Positions 28,707-38,423 of a stretch of DNA of 64,000 nucleotides are shown piece by piece. Position 1 is the first letter of the stretch. The number at the start of each line of letters is the position of its first letter. A program made the position numbers and the translations under genes. This DNA comes from Streptomyces sp. SW4. GTDB lineage: Bacteria > Actinomycetota > Actinomycetes > Streptomycetales > Streptomycetaceae. Under the pieces are notes generated by a model. The model did no database searches. It saw only the letters and a list, made by a program, of their open reading frames with translations, and had not been told where the DNA came from. The stretch is taken from assembly GCA_003248315.1 (NCBI GenBank), contig QKWM01000001.1, positions 744,001 to 808,000 on the forward strand. The letters are read 5' to 3'.

Positions 28707-29592
28707 TCAGCCCGGCGCCGCCTCCAGCCGGGCCTCGACGTCCGCGAGGATCTCCGTCACCCGCAACCCGAACCCGGCGTCGCAGGGGTGCGGCTTCCCC
28801 GTCCGGGCGGCGGCGGCCAGCGCGTCCGCGGCGCGCACGAGGGCGGGCACCGGCCCCTCCGCGGCCTCCGGCAGCAGCGTCACCCCGGACGCCCCCCGCA
28901 GTTCCACGGTCGCGCCCGCCGCGGCCGGCGGCGCCGTCAGGCTGAGCGTCAGCACGCTCGACGCGCCGCCGGTGTGCTCGAGCACCGCGTGCACGGTGTC
29001 CCGGGCCCGTGCGCGGCCGCCGTCACCCGCACCACGTCGCCCAGCACCGGCAGCAGCACCGACAGGGCGTGGGGGCCCACGTCCCACAGCGCGCCCTTCT
29101 CCCGCCGCCACGGCGACCGGGCGAACGGGCTGTCCCCGGTGAACACCGCGCCGAGCCACTGCGCCCGGGCCGTGAACCACTCGTCGCGGCCCGCCTGTTC
29201 CCCGATCCACGCCTCGGTCCCGGGGTGGAACCGGCTGGTGAAGAAGACCACCGACGCCACCTGGGCCTCACGCACCGCCTCGGCCACCTCGCGCCCCTGG
29301 GCGACGCTCGCCGCCAGCGGTTTGTCCAGCAGCAGATGGCGGCCCGCCCGCGCCGCGCGCACCGCCAGGGAGGCCTGCACGGCCGGCGGCAGCGCCACCG
29401 CGACGGCGTCCACGTCGTCGAGCAGCGCGTCCACGTCGTCGTAGGCGCGGGTGCCGTGACGCTCCGCCAGTTCCTTGGCGGCCTCGGGCGGCGCCCCCAC
29501 ACCCCCACGAAGTCCAGGTCGTCGTGCCGGCTCAGGGCGGGCGCGTGCGCCATGTCCGCCCAGGGGCCGGTGCCGAGCAGTCCGATCCGCAT
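28707..29592 (-). CDS. Gfo/Idh/MocA-family oxidoreductase (two frameshifts)
   Basis: A NAD(P)-dependent oxidoreductase of about 295 residues. The N-terminal Rossmann motif is RIGLLGTGPWADMAHAPALSRHDDLDFVGVWGR. Then come TRAYDDVDALLDDVDAVAVALPPAVQASLAVRAARAGRHLLLDKPLAASV, with the EKP-like DKP motif, and a C-terminal beta-sheet domain (GALWDVGPHALSVLLPVLG, with the active-site His). Members act on sugars, inositols or related compounds. The substrate is not clear. Frames change near 29500 and 29010. The ATG at 29592 is the only start that gives the dinucleotide motif. Confidence 0.82.
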
Positions 29593-30367
29593 ACCGTCGC
29601 CTCTCCACGGTGGTGAACCCCGGGCCGCACCGGGCCGCCCGGCCGGGCCGAGCGTGACACACCGACCGGCCCCCGGCGCAAGCCTCGGGGCCGGGGCGCA
29701 CGGGGCACGCACGGCGCCCGCGATCCCGGCGTCCGGCCCGGGCCGCGGACCACGGGACGCCGCGCGGCCCGGACGGCGCCCGCGCCCGCACACGCGATGC
29801 ACGGACCAGCGCGAACCCCGGCCGGCTCGGACGCGGGCCGGTCCGCCGGGTGGGCGGGAGGCGGAGCGGGTCCGCACCCCGGGCGGGTGTGGACGCAGGG
29901 CCGGTCCGGATCGCGGGCGGGCGTGGACGGGGGCCGGTCCGGATCCGGATGGGGGCGGACGGGGGCCGGTCCGGATCCGGGTGGGGCGGACGGGGGCCGG
30001 TCCGGATCCGGGTGGGGGCGGACGGGGGCCGGTCCGGATCGCGGGCGGGCGTGACGCGGGGCGGGGCCGGATCCGGTGCGGGCGGGACGCGGAGCCGGCC
30101 GGGAGGCCTGCGGAGGGGGTCCCCGGGGTGCTTCCCCGAGGGCGTGGCGCGGTGGGCGCGCCGGGCGGGAGCGACTGCCGCGCACCGGGGCGGGACGAGT
30201 GACCGGTGAAATTGCCGATCCGCCCGGGCGGGCCGTGCCCCGACAGTGGCACGGCCAGCTCAGCGGCGATGCCCGTCCGGCGGAGTCGGGGGACGCGGCC
30301 CCACGCGTCCCGCACCGTGTGCGGCCACCGGCCGGGCCCCTCGCCACGACAGAGAGGACGACTCGTC
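29593..30367. other. 775-bp intergenic region with minisatellite
   Basis: No gene is supported. The region is extremely GC-rich with strong strand bias and contains the 32-bp tandem repeat described separately (29888-30052). The promoter of the polyester hydrolase must lie at its right end, but I see no convincing -35/-10 pair. Confidence 0.5.
29888..30052. repeat. 32-bp tandem repeat, five copies
   Basis: The core GGCCGGTCCGGAT recurs with CCGGTCC beginning at 29901, 29934, 29966, 29997 and 30029, so the period is 31-33 bp. Units are of the type CGGACGGGGGCCGGTCC plus GGATCCGGGTGGGGG. Length variation between strains is likely. Confidence 0.85.
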
Positions 30368-31301
30368 GTGCAGACGAACCCCACACCTCCACCGCCGCCC
30401 ACCGGGCACCGCGGCCGCCGCTGCGCGCCCTGCGGCGGCGGCTCACCGGCGCGGCGGCGGCCGTCGCCGCCGTCGCCGGGCTCAGCACCCTCACCGGCCC
30501 GGCCGCCCACGCCGCCGACAACCCCTACGAGCGCGGCCCGGCCCCCACCGAGTCCAGCATCGAGGCGGCGCGCGGCCCCTACGCCGTCGCGGACACGGTG
30601 GTCTCCTCCCTCGTCGTCACCGGTTTCGGCGGCGGCACCATCTACTACCCGACCACGACCAGCGACGGCACCTTCGGCGCGGTCGTGGTCGCCCCCGGCT
30701 ACACCGCCGACCAGTCCTCCATGGCCTGGCTCGGCCCGCGCCTGGCCTCGCAGGGCTTCGTGGTGTTCACCATCGACACCAACACCCGGCTCGACCAGCC
30801 CGACTCGCGCGGCCGGCAGATGCTCGCGGCGCTGGACTACCTCACCGAGCGCAGCTCGGTCAGAACCCGCATCGACAGCAGCCGCCTCGGCGTCATGGGC
30901 CACTCCATGGGCGGTGGCGGCACGCTGGAGGCCGCCAAGTCCCGGCCGTCCTCCAGGCCGCCATCCCGCTCACCCCGTGGAACCTCGACAAGACCTGGCC
31001 CGAGGTCCGCACCCCCACCATGATCATCGGAGCGGACGGCGACAGCATCGCCCCCGTCTCCTCCCACTCCGAGCCGTTCTACTCCAGCCTGCCGTCGGGC
31101 ACGGACCGTGCCTACCTGGAGCTGAACAACGCCACCCACTTCGCGCCGAACACCTCGAACACGACGATCGCGAAGTACAGCATCTCCTGGCTGAAGAGGT
31201 TCATCGACAACGACACCCGCTACGAGCAGTTCCTCTGCCCGCTGCCTCGGCCGAGCCTGACCATCGAGGAGTACCGGGGCAACTGCCCGCACGGCTCCTG
31301 A
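30368..31301 (+). CDS. secreted cutinase / PETase-like polyester hydrolase (two frameshifts)
   Basis: An alpha/beta-hydrolase of about 310 residues that closely follows the bacterial cutinase/PETase pattern (TfCut2, LCC, IsPETase). A signal peptide ([27 protein letters not shown]) precedes [22 protein letters not shown]. Then come the oxyanion-region [19 protein letters not shown], the nucleophile elbow [13 protein letters not shown], the subsite Trp in TPWNLDKTW, the acid in [10 protein letters not shown], the His in NATHFAPN and a C-terminal disulfide pair (EQFLC...YRGNC). It should be extracellular and hydrolyse cutin-like or short-chain polyesters. Activity on PET is inferred. Single C losses occur near 30415 and 30945. 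GTG 30368 follows AGAGGAC. Confidence 0.85.
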
Positions 31302-31318
31302 CGCCCCCGCGGCACGGT

Positions 31319-31355
31319 CCGGCGGCGGTCGCACATCCGGTGCGGCCGCCGCCGG
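31319..31355 (+). terminator. hairpin after the polyester hydrolase
   Basis: CCGGCGGCGGTCGCA and TGCGGCCGCCGCCGG pair almost perfectly (one mismatch) around a 7-nt loop, 17 bp after the stop codon. Confidence 0.7.
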
Positions 31356-31514
31356 CACGCGGTCGGCCGGCCGCCGGCGTTGTGCGGGCGCACGGCCAAG
31401 GGCCGCGCACGCTGGGCAGCGGCACAGTCCCGCTCCGGCCGACGGCGGCCGACACCGCAGGTCACAGCCCGGATCGGCCCGGACGGCGGACGCGGACCGG
31501 CGACTTCCGCCTTC

Positions 31515-31532
31515 GGTTACGCGCGCGTAACC
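31515..31532. promoter_or_regulatory. 18-bp perfect palindrome before the LuxR regulator
   Basis: GGTTACGCGCGCGTAACC is perfectly self-complementary and ends 8 bp before the ATG at 31541. The position suggests an operator, perhaps for autoregulation. Confidence 0.6.
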
Positions 31533-31540
31533 TCCCGGGA

Positions 31541-34500
31541 ATGACCGGAGAGACGACCGTACGTCCGGCGGTGCGCCTGCACGGCCGCGGCGCCGAACGG
31601 CGCGCGGTGGGCGCGCTGTCCGACCGGCTGCGGACGCACAGCGCCTCCCTCCTGGTGACCGGCGAGCCGGGGCTCGGCCGCACCACCCTCCTCCACTGGG
31701 CCGCCCGTGCCTTCACGGCCGGCCCGGTCCTGTGGGCGGAGCCCGGCGCGCTGCCCCGCGTCCTGCGGGGCCCGGCGGCGGACACGCCGGTGCTGGTGTG
31801 CGCGGACGACGTCCACCTGTGGCCCGGCCGCGCCCGCGCCGCCCTGTGCGAGGCGGCCCGGCACCCGCACCCCGCCGGCCGGACCGGGCTCCTCCTCTCC
31901 GTCGCCGCCCACCGTGCCGGCGACCCGGAGTTCGCCGGCCTGCCCGTCGTCCACCTGGGCCCGCTGCCGCCGCCGGAGTGCGCCGCGCTGCTCGACGACG
32001 CGACCGACGGCACCGTCGACGCCGTCGTCGCCACCGAGTTGCTGGCGGAGGCCGAGGGCAACCCGGCCCTGCTGCTGGCCCTGACCGGCCGTCTGACCGA
32101 CGCCGAACTGCGCGGGCGGCACCCGCTGCCCGCGCCCCTGGCCGACGCCGCCGTCCTGCGGCGGGTCGCGGGTCCCGCGCTCGGCTCCCTCGACCCGGAC
32201 ACGCGGGACCTGCTGCTGACGGCCGCGGCCGCCGCCCGGGCCGGCGACGGGCAGGACGCCGGCACCGGCCTCGTCCGACGGGCCGTACGGCGGCTGCGCG
32301 GCGCGCCCGCCGGGCCCCGGCCGGTCGACGACGGGCCCCACCCGCCCGGCCCCCTGCTCCGCCGCGCCGCCTACGCCACCGCCGACCCCCACCGGCGCCG
32401 CGCCGCCCACGCCGCCCTGGCCGAGGAGGCCGAGGCCGCCGGACACCGGCTGCTCGCCCTCCTCCACCACACCTGGTCGGCCGCACCCGCGTCCGGCTCG
32501 CCCGGTCCCTCCGAGCCGTGCGGCTCGTCCGACCCGTGCGGCTCGTCCGGCCGGTGCGGCTCGCACGGCTCGCCCGGCCGGTGCGGCTCGTCCGGCTCGC
32601 CCGGCCGGTGCGGCTCGCCGACCGGCTCGTCCGGATCGGCCTCGCCGACCGGTCTCTCCGGCCCTTCTGGCCTCTCCGGCCCCTGCGGCCGCTCTGGCCT
32701 CTCCGGTCTCTCCGGCCCCTCTGGCCCCTCTGGCCCCTGCGGCTTGTCCGGCCCGTCCGGACCGTCCGGACCGTCCGGCCCGTCCGGACCGTCCGGCCCG
32801 TCCGGACCGTCCGGCCCGTCCGGCCCCTCCGGCTCGCCCGATGGCCGCCGCCCGACCGGCTCGTACGGCCTGTCCGGCTCGCCCTGCTCGACCGGTTCGC
32901 TCTGCCCGACCGGCTCGCTCTGCTCGACCGGGTCGTCCGGGCTCCGCCTCGCGGACCCGGCCGCCCGGCTGGCGGCGCTGGCAGGGGACGCGACCGTGGC
33001 CGGGTCCCCGCTGCTGCGGTCGGTGGCCTGTGCCCGTGCCGCCGAGCTGACGGCGGACCGGCCGGCCCGCGCCGAGCGGTACACGGCCGCCGCCGAGCAC
33101 GCGCTGCGGGCCGGGCGGCCGGACCGGGCCCGAGCCCTGGTGGCCGCCGCCCGTGACGCCGCCGCGCACACCGTGCCCGACGCGGTACGGGGCCGTGCCG
33201 AGCTGGTGAGCGGCACGACCGAGCTGGGGGACGGTCCCGTCGGCGACGCCCACCAGTCCCTGCTGCTGGCCGCGTCCCTGCTCACGGCCGACGCCCCCCG
33301 GCAGGCGGCCGCCGCCGCGCTCGCCGCGGCCGACGCGGCCTGGGCGGCGGGCGACCTGACGGCCTGTCTGGCGGTGCTCCGGGACGAGCGGTGGCCGGCG
33401 GACGCCGGTGCCGACGAGGTCCGTCACCACCGCCTGGGCATGCGGTCCCTGCTCGAAGGCCGCCTCGACCTGGCCGCCGTACCGCTCGGTCAGGTGGTGG
33501 ACCGCGCCGGGACCGAGGAGCGGCCCGAACCGCTGCTGCGGGCCGCCTCGGCCGCGCTGCTGCTCGGCCGTGTCGACGCCGCGCGCCGCGCCGGTGCGCG
33601 GGCACTCGCGGCGGCCCGGCACACCGGGGCGGCGGCGCTCGTCCCCCGGGCCCTGGAGTACCTCGCGTACGCCGAACTGCGCGCGGGCCGGCACGCGCAG
33701 GCCCGCGGTCACGCCGAGGAAGGGCTGCGCACCGCGCTGCGCGCCGGCCAGCGCAACACCGCCGCCCACCACCACGCCGTCCTGGCCCTTGCGGCGTCCA
33801 TCGAGGAGGAGCCGGCCGCCGTCGACCGGCATGTGACGGCCGCGCTGGCCACCGCCCGGCGGCACGGCCTGGCGCAGGCCGCGACCCTGGCCGAGTGGGC
33901 GGCGGGCCGAGCCGACCTCGGGCGCGGCCGGGCCCTGGACGCGGCCGACCGGCTCGGCCTGCTGGTGCTGCCCGGCCCCCGACGCGGCCACTTCGCCGTG
34001 TGGCGGCTCGCCGTGCCGTGCTTCGTGGAGGCCGCGGTGCTCGCCGGGCGGCACGACGACGCCCGGGCGCTGCTGGAGGACTTCGCCGGCTGGGCGGCCT
34101 TCGGCGCCGATCCGCAGGCCGCCGCGCAACTGGCCCGCTGCCGTGCCCTGCTGGCGCCGCCCGAGTGCGCCGACGACCTGTACCGGCGCGCGCTGGCCCG
34201 GCACGACGAGGCCGGCGGCGACTTCGAACGGGCCCGCACCGCGCTGCTCCACGGCAAGTGGCTGCGCCGCCGGCGCCGGCCGCGTGAGGCCCGGGACCGG
34301 CTCGGCGCCGCCCTGGCGGGCTTCGAACGCTGCGGCGCCGGGGTGTGGGCCCGGCAGACCCGCGGTGAGCTGCGCGCCCTCGGCGCGGCCCCGCGCGGCC
34401 GGGACGCCGGCGCGCTGACCCGGCTGACCCCGCAGCAGCTGCGGATCGCCCGGCAGGTCGCCGAGGGCGCCACCAACCGCGAGGTCGCCCTCGCCCTCGC

Positions 34501-34621
34501 GGTCAGCACCCGCACCGTCGACTACCACCTGCGCAAGGTCTTCGCCGCGCTGGGCGTCCGCTCCCGCGTGGAGCTGGCCCGGCTCGTGGACGAGGCCGAG
34601 AAGACCACCGCCGAACCGTAG
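31541..34621 (+). CDS. large LuxR-family (LAL-type) regulator with collagen-like insert
   Basis: A 1026-residue protein in one intact frame. It starts with an AAA-like ATPase: LLVTGEPGLGRTTLLHW is a Walker A motif with Arg in place of the usual Lys, and VLVCADDVHLW is Walker B. It ends in a LuxR HTH (LTPQQLRIARQVAEGATNREVALALAVSTRTVDYHLRKVFAALGVRSRVELARLV). Between them lie helical TPR-like repeats. Residues about 315-470 form a Ser/Gly/Pro/Cys-rich insert that includes a run of about ten GPS triplets, like bacterial collagen. LAL regulators often control antibiotic or sugar genes. The target here is unknown. An 18-bp palindrome precedes the start. Confidence 0.82.
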   Translation: MTGETTVRPAVRLHGRGAERRAVGALSDRLRTHSASLLVTGEPGLGRTTLLHWAARAFTAGPVLWAEPGALPRVLRGPAADTPVLVCADDVHLWPGRARAALCEAARHPHPAGRTGLLLSVAAHRAGDPEFAGLPVVHLGPLPPPECAALLDDATDGTVDAVVATELLAEAEGNPALLLALTGRLTDAELRGRHPLPAPLADAAVLRRVAGPALGSLDPDTRDLLLTAAAAARAGDGQDAGTGLVRRAVRRLRGAPAGPRPVDDGPHPPGPLLRRAAYATADPHRRRAAHAALAEEAEAAGHRLLALLHHTWSAAPASGSPGPSEPCGSSDPCGSSGRCGSHGSPGRCGSSGSPGRCGSPTGSSGSASPTGLSGPSGLSGPCGRSGLSGLSGPSGPSGPCGLSGPSGPSGPSGPSGPSGPSGPSGPSGPSGSPDGRRPTGSYGLSGSPCSTGSLCPTGSLCSTGSSGLRLADPAARLAALAGDATVAGSPLLRSVACARAAELTADRPARAERYTAAAEHALRAGRPDRARALVAAARDAAAHTVPDAVRGRAELVSGTTELGDGPVGDAHQSLLLAASLLTADAPRQAAAAALAAADAAWAAGDLTACLAVLRDERWPADAGADEVRHHRLGMRSLLEGRLDLAAVPLGQVVDRAGTEERPEPLLRAASAALLLGRVDAARRAGARALAAARHTGAAALVPRALEYLAYAELRAGRHAQARGHAEEGLRTALRAGQRNTAAHHHAVLALAASIEEEPAAVDRHVTAALATARRHGLAQAATLAEWAAGRADLGRGRALDAADRLGLLVLPGPRRGHFAVWRLAVPCFVEAAVLAGRHDDARALLEDFAGWAAFGADPQAAAQLARCRALLAPPECADDLYRRALARHDEAGGDFERARTALLHGKWLRRRRRPREARDRLGAALAGFERCGAGVWARQTRGELRALGAAPRGRDAGALTRLTPQQLRIARQVAEGATNREVALALAVSTRTVDYHLRKVFAALGVRSRVELARLVDEAEKTTAEP
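32484..32940. repeat. GPS/SGS-coding repeat tract inside the LuxR gene
   Basis: Nine-base units such as GTCCGGACC and GTCCGGCCC repeat in tandem at about 32740-32830, flanked by degenerate CTCCGGCCC-type and CGGCTCGTC-type repeats. The tract keeps the reading frame, because units are multiples of three, and encodes Gly-Pro-Ser triplets. Confidence 0.85.
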
Positions 34622-35240
34622 AGGCCGCGGCACGGCCCACCCGCCGGCCGCGGCCCCACGCGCCGGCCGCGGCCCCGCCCGCAGACGCGGCCCCACCCGC
34701 CAGCCGCCGGCCCCCCATCCGGCAGACGCCGGCTCCCTATCCGGCAGGCCCGCCGCCGTCCTGATCGGCGGCGTGCGAGGAGGGCCCCACGTGCCGGGCC
34801 TGGCTCCCGCGCGCCAGGCCCGGGTCCCCGCGCGCCGGGTCGGCCAGCCGCCCGCCACGCCCCAGGGCCCCGACCCGACCGTCGCGGGCCCCGACTGTCG
34901 CGGGCCCCGCACCACCCGGCGCCCCCGCCACGCGGACCTCCGCCCCGCCCCCGGCGCGACACGGCCCCCAGCGCGACACGGCCCGGGCGCCCCCCGGCGC
35001 GACACGGCCCTGGCGCCCCCGGCGCGACCCCGCCCCCGACGCGCCACCACCCCCGGCGCGCCACCGCGCCGGTGCGACGCCCCCGGTCGCCCCTCCGGGA
35101 ACGGAATTTGCCGTCAAGGCCTGGGGACCGACCGGACGGTATGCCATCCTTCGGGCAGGACGAGTCAGGGGAGGCGCGGCGGCGGGCGGTATGCCCCGGC
35201 CGTGCCGCCGCCTCAAGCCCGAGCCTGGGGGAGGGCCGCG
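34622..35240. other. 619-bp intergenic region of C-rich degenerate repeats
   Basis: No gene is supported. It contains short repeated phrases such as CCGGCCGCGGCCCCAC (34640-34690), CCGGCAGACGCCGGCTCC-like copies (34705-34745) and three GCGCGACACGGCCC copies at about 34950-35010. The promoter of the PucR gene probably lies near 35105-35160, where base composition becomes less extreme. Confidence 0.5.
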
Positions 35241-36579
35241 ATGCTGCACCACGCCGCCGCGACGCACGACGCCGTACGGTCCCGAGCCGCGATCCGTACC
35301 GGACCCACGCCCGTTCCGCGCCCGCGGACACCGCGTGTCCGGTCGCTGATCGACGCCGACGCGCTGCGCGTCCTGCACCGGGCCGCCGGCGTCCTCCTCG
35401 ACGACCTGCCCGGCCTCACCGACCGGCTGGTGGCCCTCCTGCAGGAGCAGGAGCCCGCCTACCGCGCCGCGGTCGCGACCGACCCCACCGGCGTCTGGCA
35501 GGAGGTCCACCGCTCACTGCGCTACAGCGTCACCTCGCTGCTCGACCCGCGCAGCGCCCGCGACGCGGCCCGCCGCTGCTCCTGGCGGATCGGCGCCGGC
35601 CGGGCCGAACAGGGACTGCCGCTCGACGCCCTGCTGCACGCCTTCCGGCTCGGCGGCTCCCTGGTGTGGCAGCGCCTGGTCGAGGAGACCTCCCGCACCG
35701 CCCCCGAGGACGTTCGCCTGCTGGTGCACGTCGCCGCCGACGTGTGGAACTTCGTCGACGAGCACTGCACCCTCGTCGCCGACGCCTACCGGCAGGTCGA
35801 ATGGCAGGTGAACCGGCGCCGGGAGAACCGGGCCCGCCTGCTGGCCGCCGCGCTGCTCGACGGCACCACCCGCATCGCCGACCTGCCCGAGGCCGCCCAG
35901 GCCCTCGGCCTGCCCGAACACGGCCGGTACCTGGTGGTGGCCGTGGCCGGCGGGCACCCCGCCCGGTGCGCCACCGCCCGCGCCGCCGCGGTCCCCGAGG
36001 GGCTGCGCGTCCACTGGCACACCGGCGTCGACGTGGACCACGGCATCGTCCTCGTGGGGAGGAGGGGCTGCCCGCCCCGGCCCGGCGCCGGACGCCCTGC
36101 CGCCCGGCGTGCGCATCGGGATCGGCAACCCGGTCGAGGGCCTGGCCGCCGTCGGCGAGGCCCGCCGGCTCGCCGACACCGCCCTGCGCATCTGCCCGGC
36201 CGCCGGCGGCACCGTCCGGCTGGCCGACCACCTGCCGGCCGCGCTGGTCGTCTCCAGCCCCGAACTCGGCCGGGCCCTCGCCGACAAGGTCCTCGGCCCG
36301 CTGCTCGGCCTGGAGCCCGCCGACCGCGAGGTGCTGCTCGACACCCTCACCACCTGGCTCGCCTGCGACGGCTCCGCGCAGCGGGCCGGCGAACGCCTCT
36401 ACTGCCACCGCAACACCGTCCTGAACCGGCTGCGCCGCTGCGAGCAGCTGACCGGACGCTCGCTGGCCCGCCCGTCGGACGTCGTCGAGGTCAGCCTCGC
36501 CCTGACCGCCCGCGCCCTGCTGCGGGACCGGCCGGGAGCGGCTCCGTCCGGGGGCGGGCTGGGCAGCCGCACAGAGTGA
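35241..36579 (+). CDS. PucR/CdaR-family transcriptional regulator (one frameshift)
   Basis: A regulator of about 446 residues. The N-terminal half resembles the RsbT co-antagonist-like domain found in this family (RVLHRAAGVLLDDLPGLTDRLVALLQEQEPAYRAA, LDALLHAFRLGGSLVWQRLVEETSR). A GGDEF-like CdaR middle domain follows (RIGIGNPVEGLAAVGEARRLADTALRICP). A C-terminal PucR HTH (LLDTLTTWLACDGSAQRAGERLYCHRNTVLNRLRRCEQLTGRSLARP) ends the protein. The frame shifts near 36056. The ATG at 35241 has GGGGGAGGG upstream. It lies 145 bp before the liv operon on the same strand, so control of amino-acid uptake is a fair inference. Confidence 0.82.
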
Positions 36580-36724
36580 CCCGCCGGGACTGGGACGCCG
36601 CAGCGTCCCGGGACCTGGCGCTGTACCGGCACCTGCGGCCGTGCTGTCGTGAGCGGCGTTCCCCGGTCGAACGCCCGAACGACCCCGAAGCCGTGCCCCT
36701 CCGGCACGGTGCCAAGGAGCCGCG

Positions 36725-37566
36725 ATGCCCGAAGCACCACCGGGCGAGGCGCCCGCGCTGCACGTCGAGGACCTCGACGTGACGTACGGCCGCGCCCTGT
36801 CCGCCCTCCGTTCCGTGTCGCTGACCGTCCCGCCCGGCGGTGTCGTCGCCCTGCTCGGTGCCAACGGCGCCGGCAAGACGACCCTGCTGCGGGCCGTGTC
36901 CGGCACGCTGCGCCTGCACCACGGCGCCATCACCGCCGGCCGCGTCCGCTACGGCGAGACCGCCCTCGACGGCCGCGACCCGGTGACCGCCGTCCGTGCC
37001 GGCGTCGTCCAGGTACCCGAGGGCAGGCGCGTGTTCGCCGGGCTCAGCGTCGACGAGAACCTCCGGGCCGGGGGGCTCGGCCTGTCCCGCCGCGCCCCGC
37101 CCAGGTCCGCCAGGCCAGGGACCGGGTCTTCGCCCTCTTCCCGCGGCTCGCCGAGCGCACCGGCCAGGCCGCCGGCCTGCTCTCCGGCGGCGAACAGCAG
37201 ATGCTGGCCATCGGCCGGGCCCTGATGGCCCACCCCCGCCTGCTCCTGCTGGACGAACCCTCCCTCGGGCTCGCCCCGCTGATGGTGCAGCGGATCGCCG
37301 AGGTGGTCCGCGAGATCAACGCCCAGGGCACCGGCGTGCTGCTGGTCGAGCAGAACGCCGGCATGGCGCTGTCGCTCGCCGACCGCGCGTACGTCCTGGA
37401 CGTCGGCGAGATCCGGCTGTCCGGTCCCGCCGCCGAACTCGCCCGCACCGACGCCGTGCGCCGCCTCTACCTCGGCGAAGCCGCCGACGGGACCGCCGAC
37501 GGGGCCACCGACGGGACCGCCGGACGGATCACCGGCGGGGCCACCGACGGTCAGGGGGCCGCGTGA
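36725..37566 (+). CDS. livF: branched-chain amino-acid ABC transporter, ATP-binding protein LivF (one frameshift)
   Basis: An ABC ATPase of about 280 residues. It has [28 protein letters not shown], Walker [30 protein letters not shown] (typical of LivF), the signature [17 protein letters not shown], Walker [14 protein letters not shown] and the H-loop-like EQNAG. It powers import together with LivG. The tail has [12 protein letters not shown] repeats. One base is missing near 37100. The GTG of livG overlaps its stop. It is the first gene of a five-gene operon with order F-G-H-M-K, with the binding protein last. Confidence 0.88.
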
Positions 37567-38423
37567 CCGCCCGCGACACCACCCGCACCGCCGCCCCGCA
37601 CGCGCTCGAGGTCCGCGACGTCACCGTGCGCTTCGCCGGGCTCACCGCCCTCGACGACGTCTCCTTCACCGTCGCACCCGGCACCGTGCACGCCGTCATC
37701 GGCCCCAACGGCGCCGGCAAGTCCACCTGCTTCAACGTCCTGTCCGGCCTGTACCGCCCGGCCCGGGGCGCCGTCCGGTTCGGCTCCGCCGACCTGACCC
37801 GGCTCGCCCCGCACCGCATCGCCGCCCTCGGCATCGCCCGCACCTTCCAGAACATCGTCACCACCCAGGGCACGGTCGCCGACAACCTGATGCTGGGCCG
37901 TCACGCCCTGTCCCGCGCCGGCTTCGCCGCCAGCGCCCTGCGCCTGCCACGCGCCGTACGCGAGCAGCGCGCCCACCTCGCCCGCGCCCGGGAGATCGCC
38001 GAACTCACCGGCCTGGGCGCCCACTTCGACACCCCCGTCGCCCTGCTGTCCTACGGCGACCGCAAGCGGGTCGAACTCGCCCGCGCCCTCTGCCTGGAGC
38101 CCACCGTGCTGCTGCTCGACGAACCCGTGGCCGGCATGAACGCCGCCGAACGCGCCCGTACGGCCGAGGCCGTACGCCACGTCCGCGCCGAACTCGGCCT
38201 CACCGTCCTGCTGGTGGAACACGACATGGGCCTGGTCATGCGGCTCGCCGACGAGGTGACCGTCCTCGACTTCGGCAAGGTCATCGCCCACGGCACTCCC
38301 GACGAGGTCCGCCGCGACCCCGAGGTGCTGCGCGCCTACCTCGGCACCGGAAGCACGGACGGCGACGGGAGCACCGACGCAGACACCGTCGGCACCGGAG
38401 GCATGGGGGAGGGCGCGGCATGA
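37563..38423 (+). CDS. livG: branched-chain amino-acid ABC transporter, ATP-binding protein LivG
   Basis: A 286-residue ABC ATPase: [52 protein letters not shown] (Walker [10 protein letters not shown]), GIARTFQNI (Q-loop), [20 protein letters not shown] (LivG-type LSYGxQ-like signature), [14 protein letters not shown] and [11 protein letters not shown]. It is cytoplasmic and pairs with LivF. The GTG start overlaps the livF stop (GTGA), and its stop overlaps the livH start. The C-terminal tail is Gly/Asp/Thr-rich. Intact. Confidence 0.9.
   Translation: MTARDTTRTAAPHALEVRDVTVRFAGLTALDDVSFTVAPGTVHAVIGPNGAGKSTCFNVLSGLYRPARGAVRFGSADLTRLAPHRIAALGIARTFQNIVTTQGTVADNLMLGRHALSRAGFAASALRLPRAVREQRAHLARAREIAELTGLGAHFDTPVALLSYGDRKRVELARALCLEPTVLLLDEPVAGMNAAERARTAEAVRHVRAELGLTVLLVEHDMGLVMRLADEVTVLDFGKVIAHGTPDEVRRDPEVLRAYLGTGSTDGDGSTDADTVGTGGMGEGAA

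Noticed and set aside
29797..30209. Short plus-strand frames over the 32-bp repeat (Gly/Arg-rich peptides)
   Set aside because: They are created by the tandem repeat, have no ribosome binding site, and read open in several frames at once.
32371..33285. Antisense frame with collagen-like EGPEGP/GPDGPD repeats
   Set aside because: It is the reverse reading of the GPS-coding DNA repeat in the LuxR gene. It has no promoter, ribosome binding site or other domain.
31517..35050. A 1177-codon open frame on the minus strand opposite the LuxR regulator
   Set aside because: It is the GC-rich shadow of the real gene. Its product is low-complexity Gly/Arg/Pro sequence with no domain, while the plus frame has a clear ATPase and LuxR HTH.
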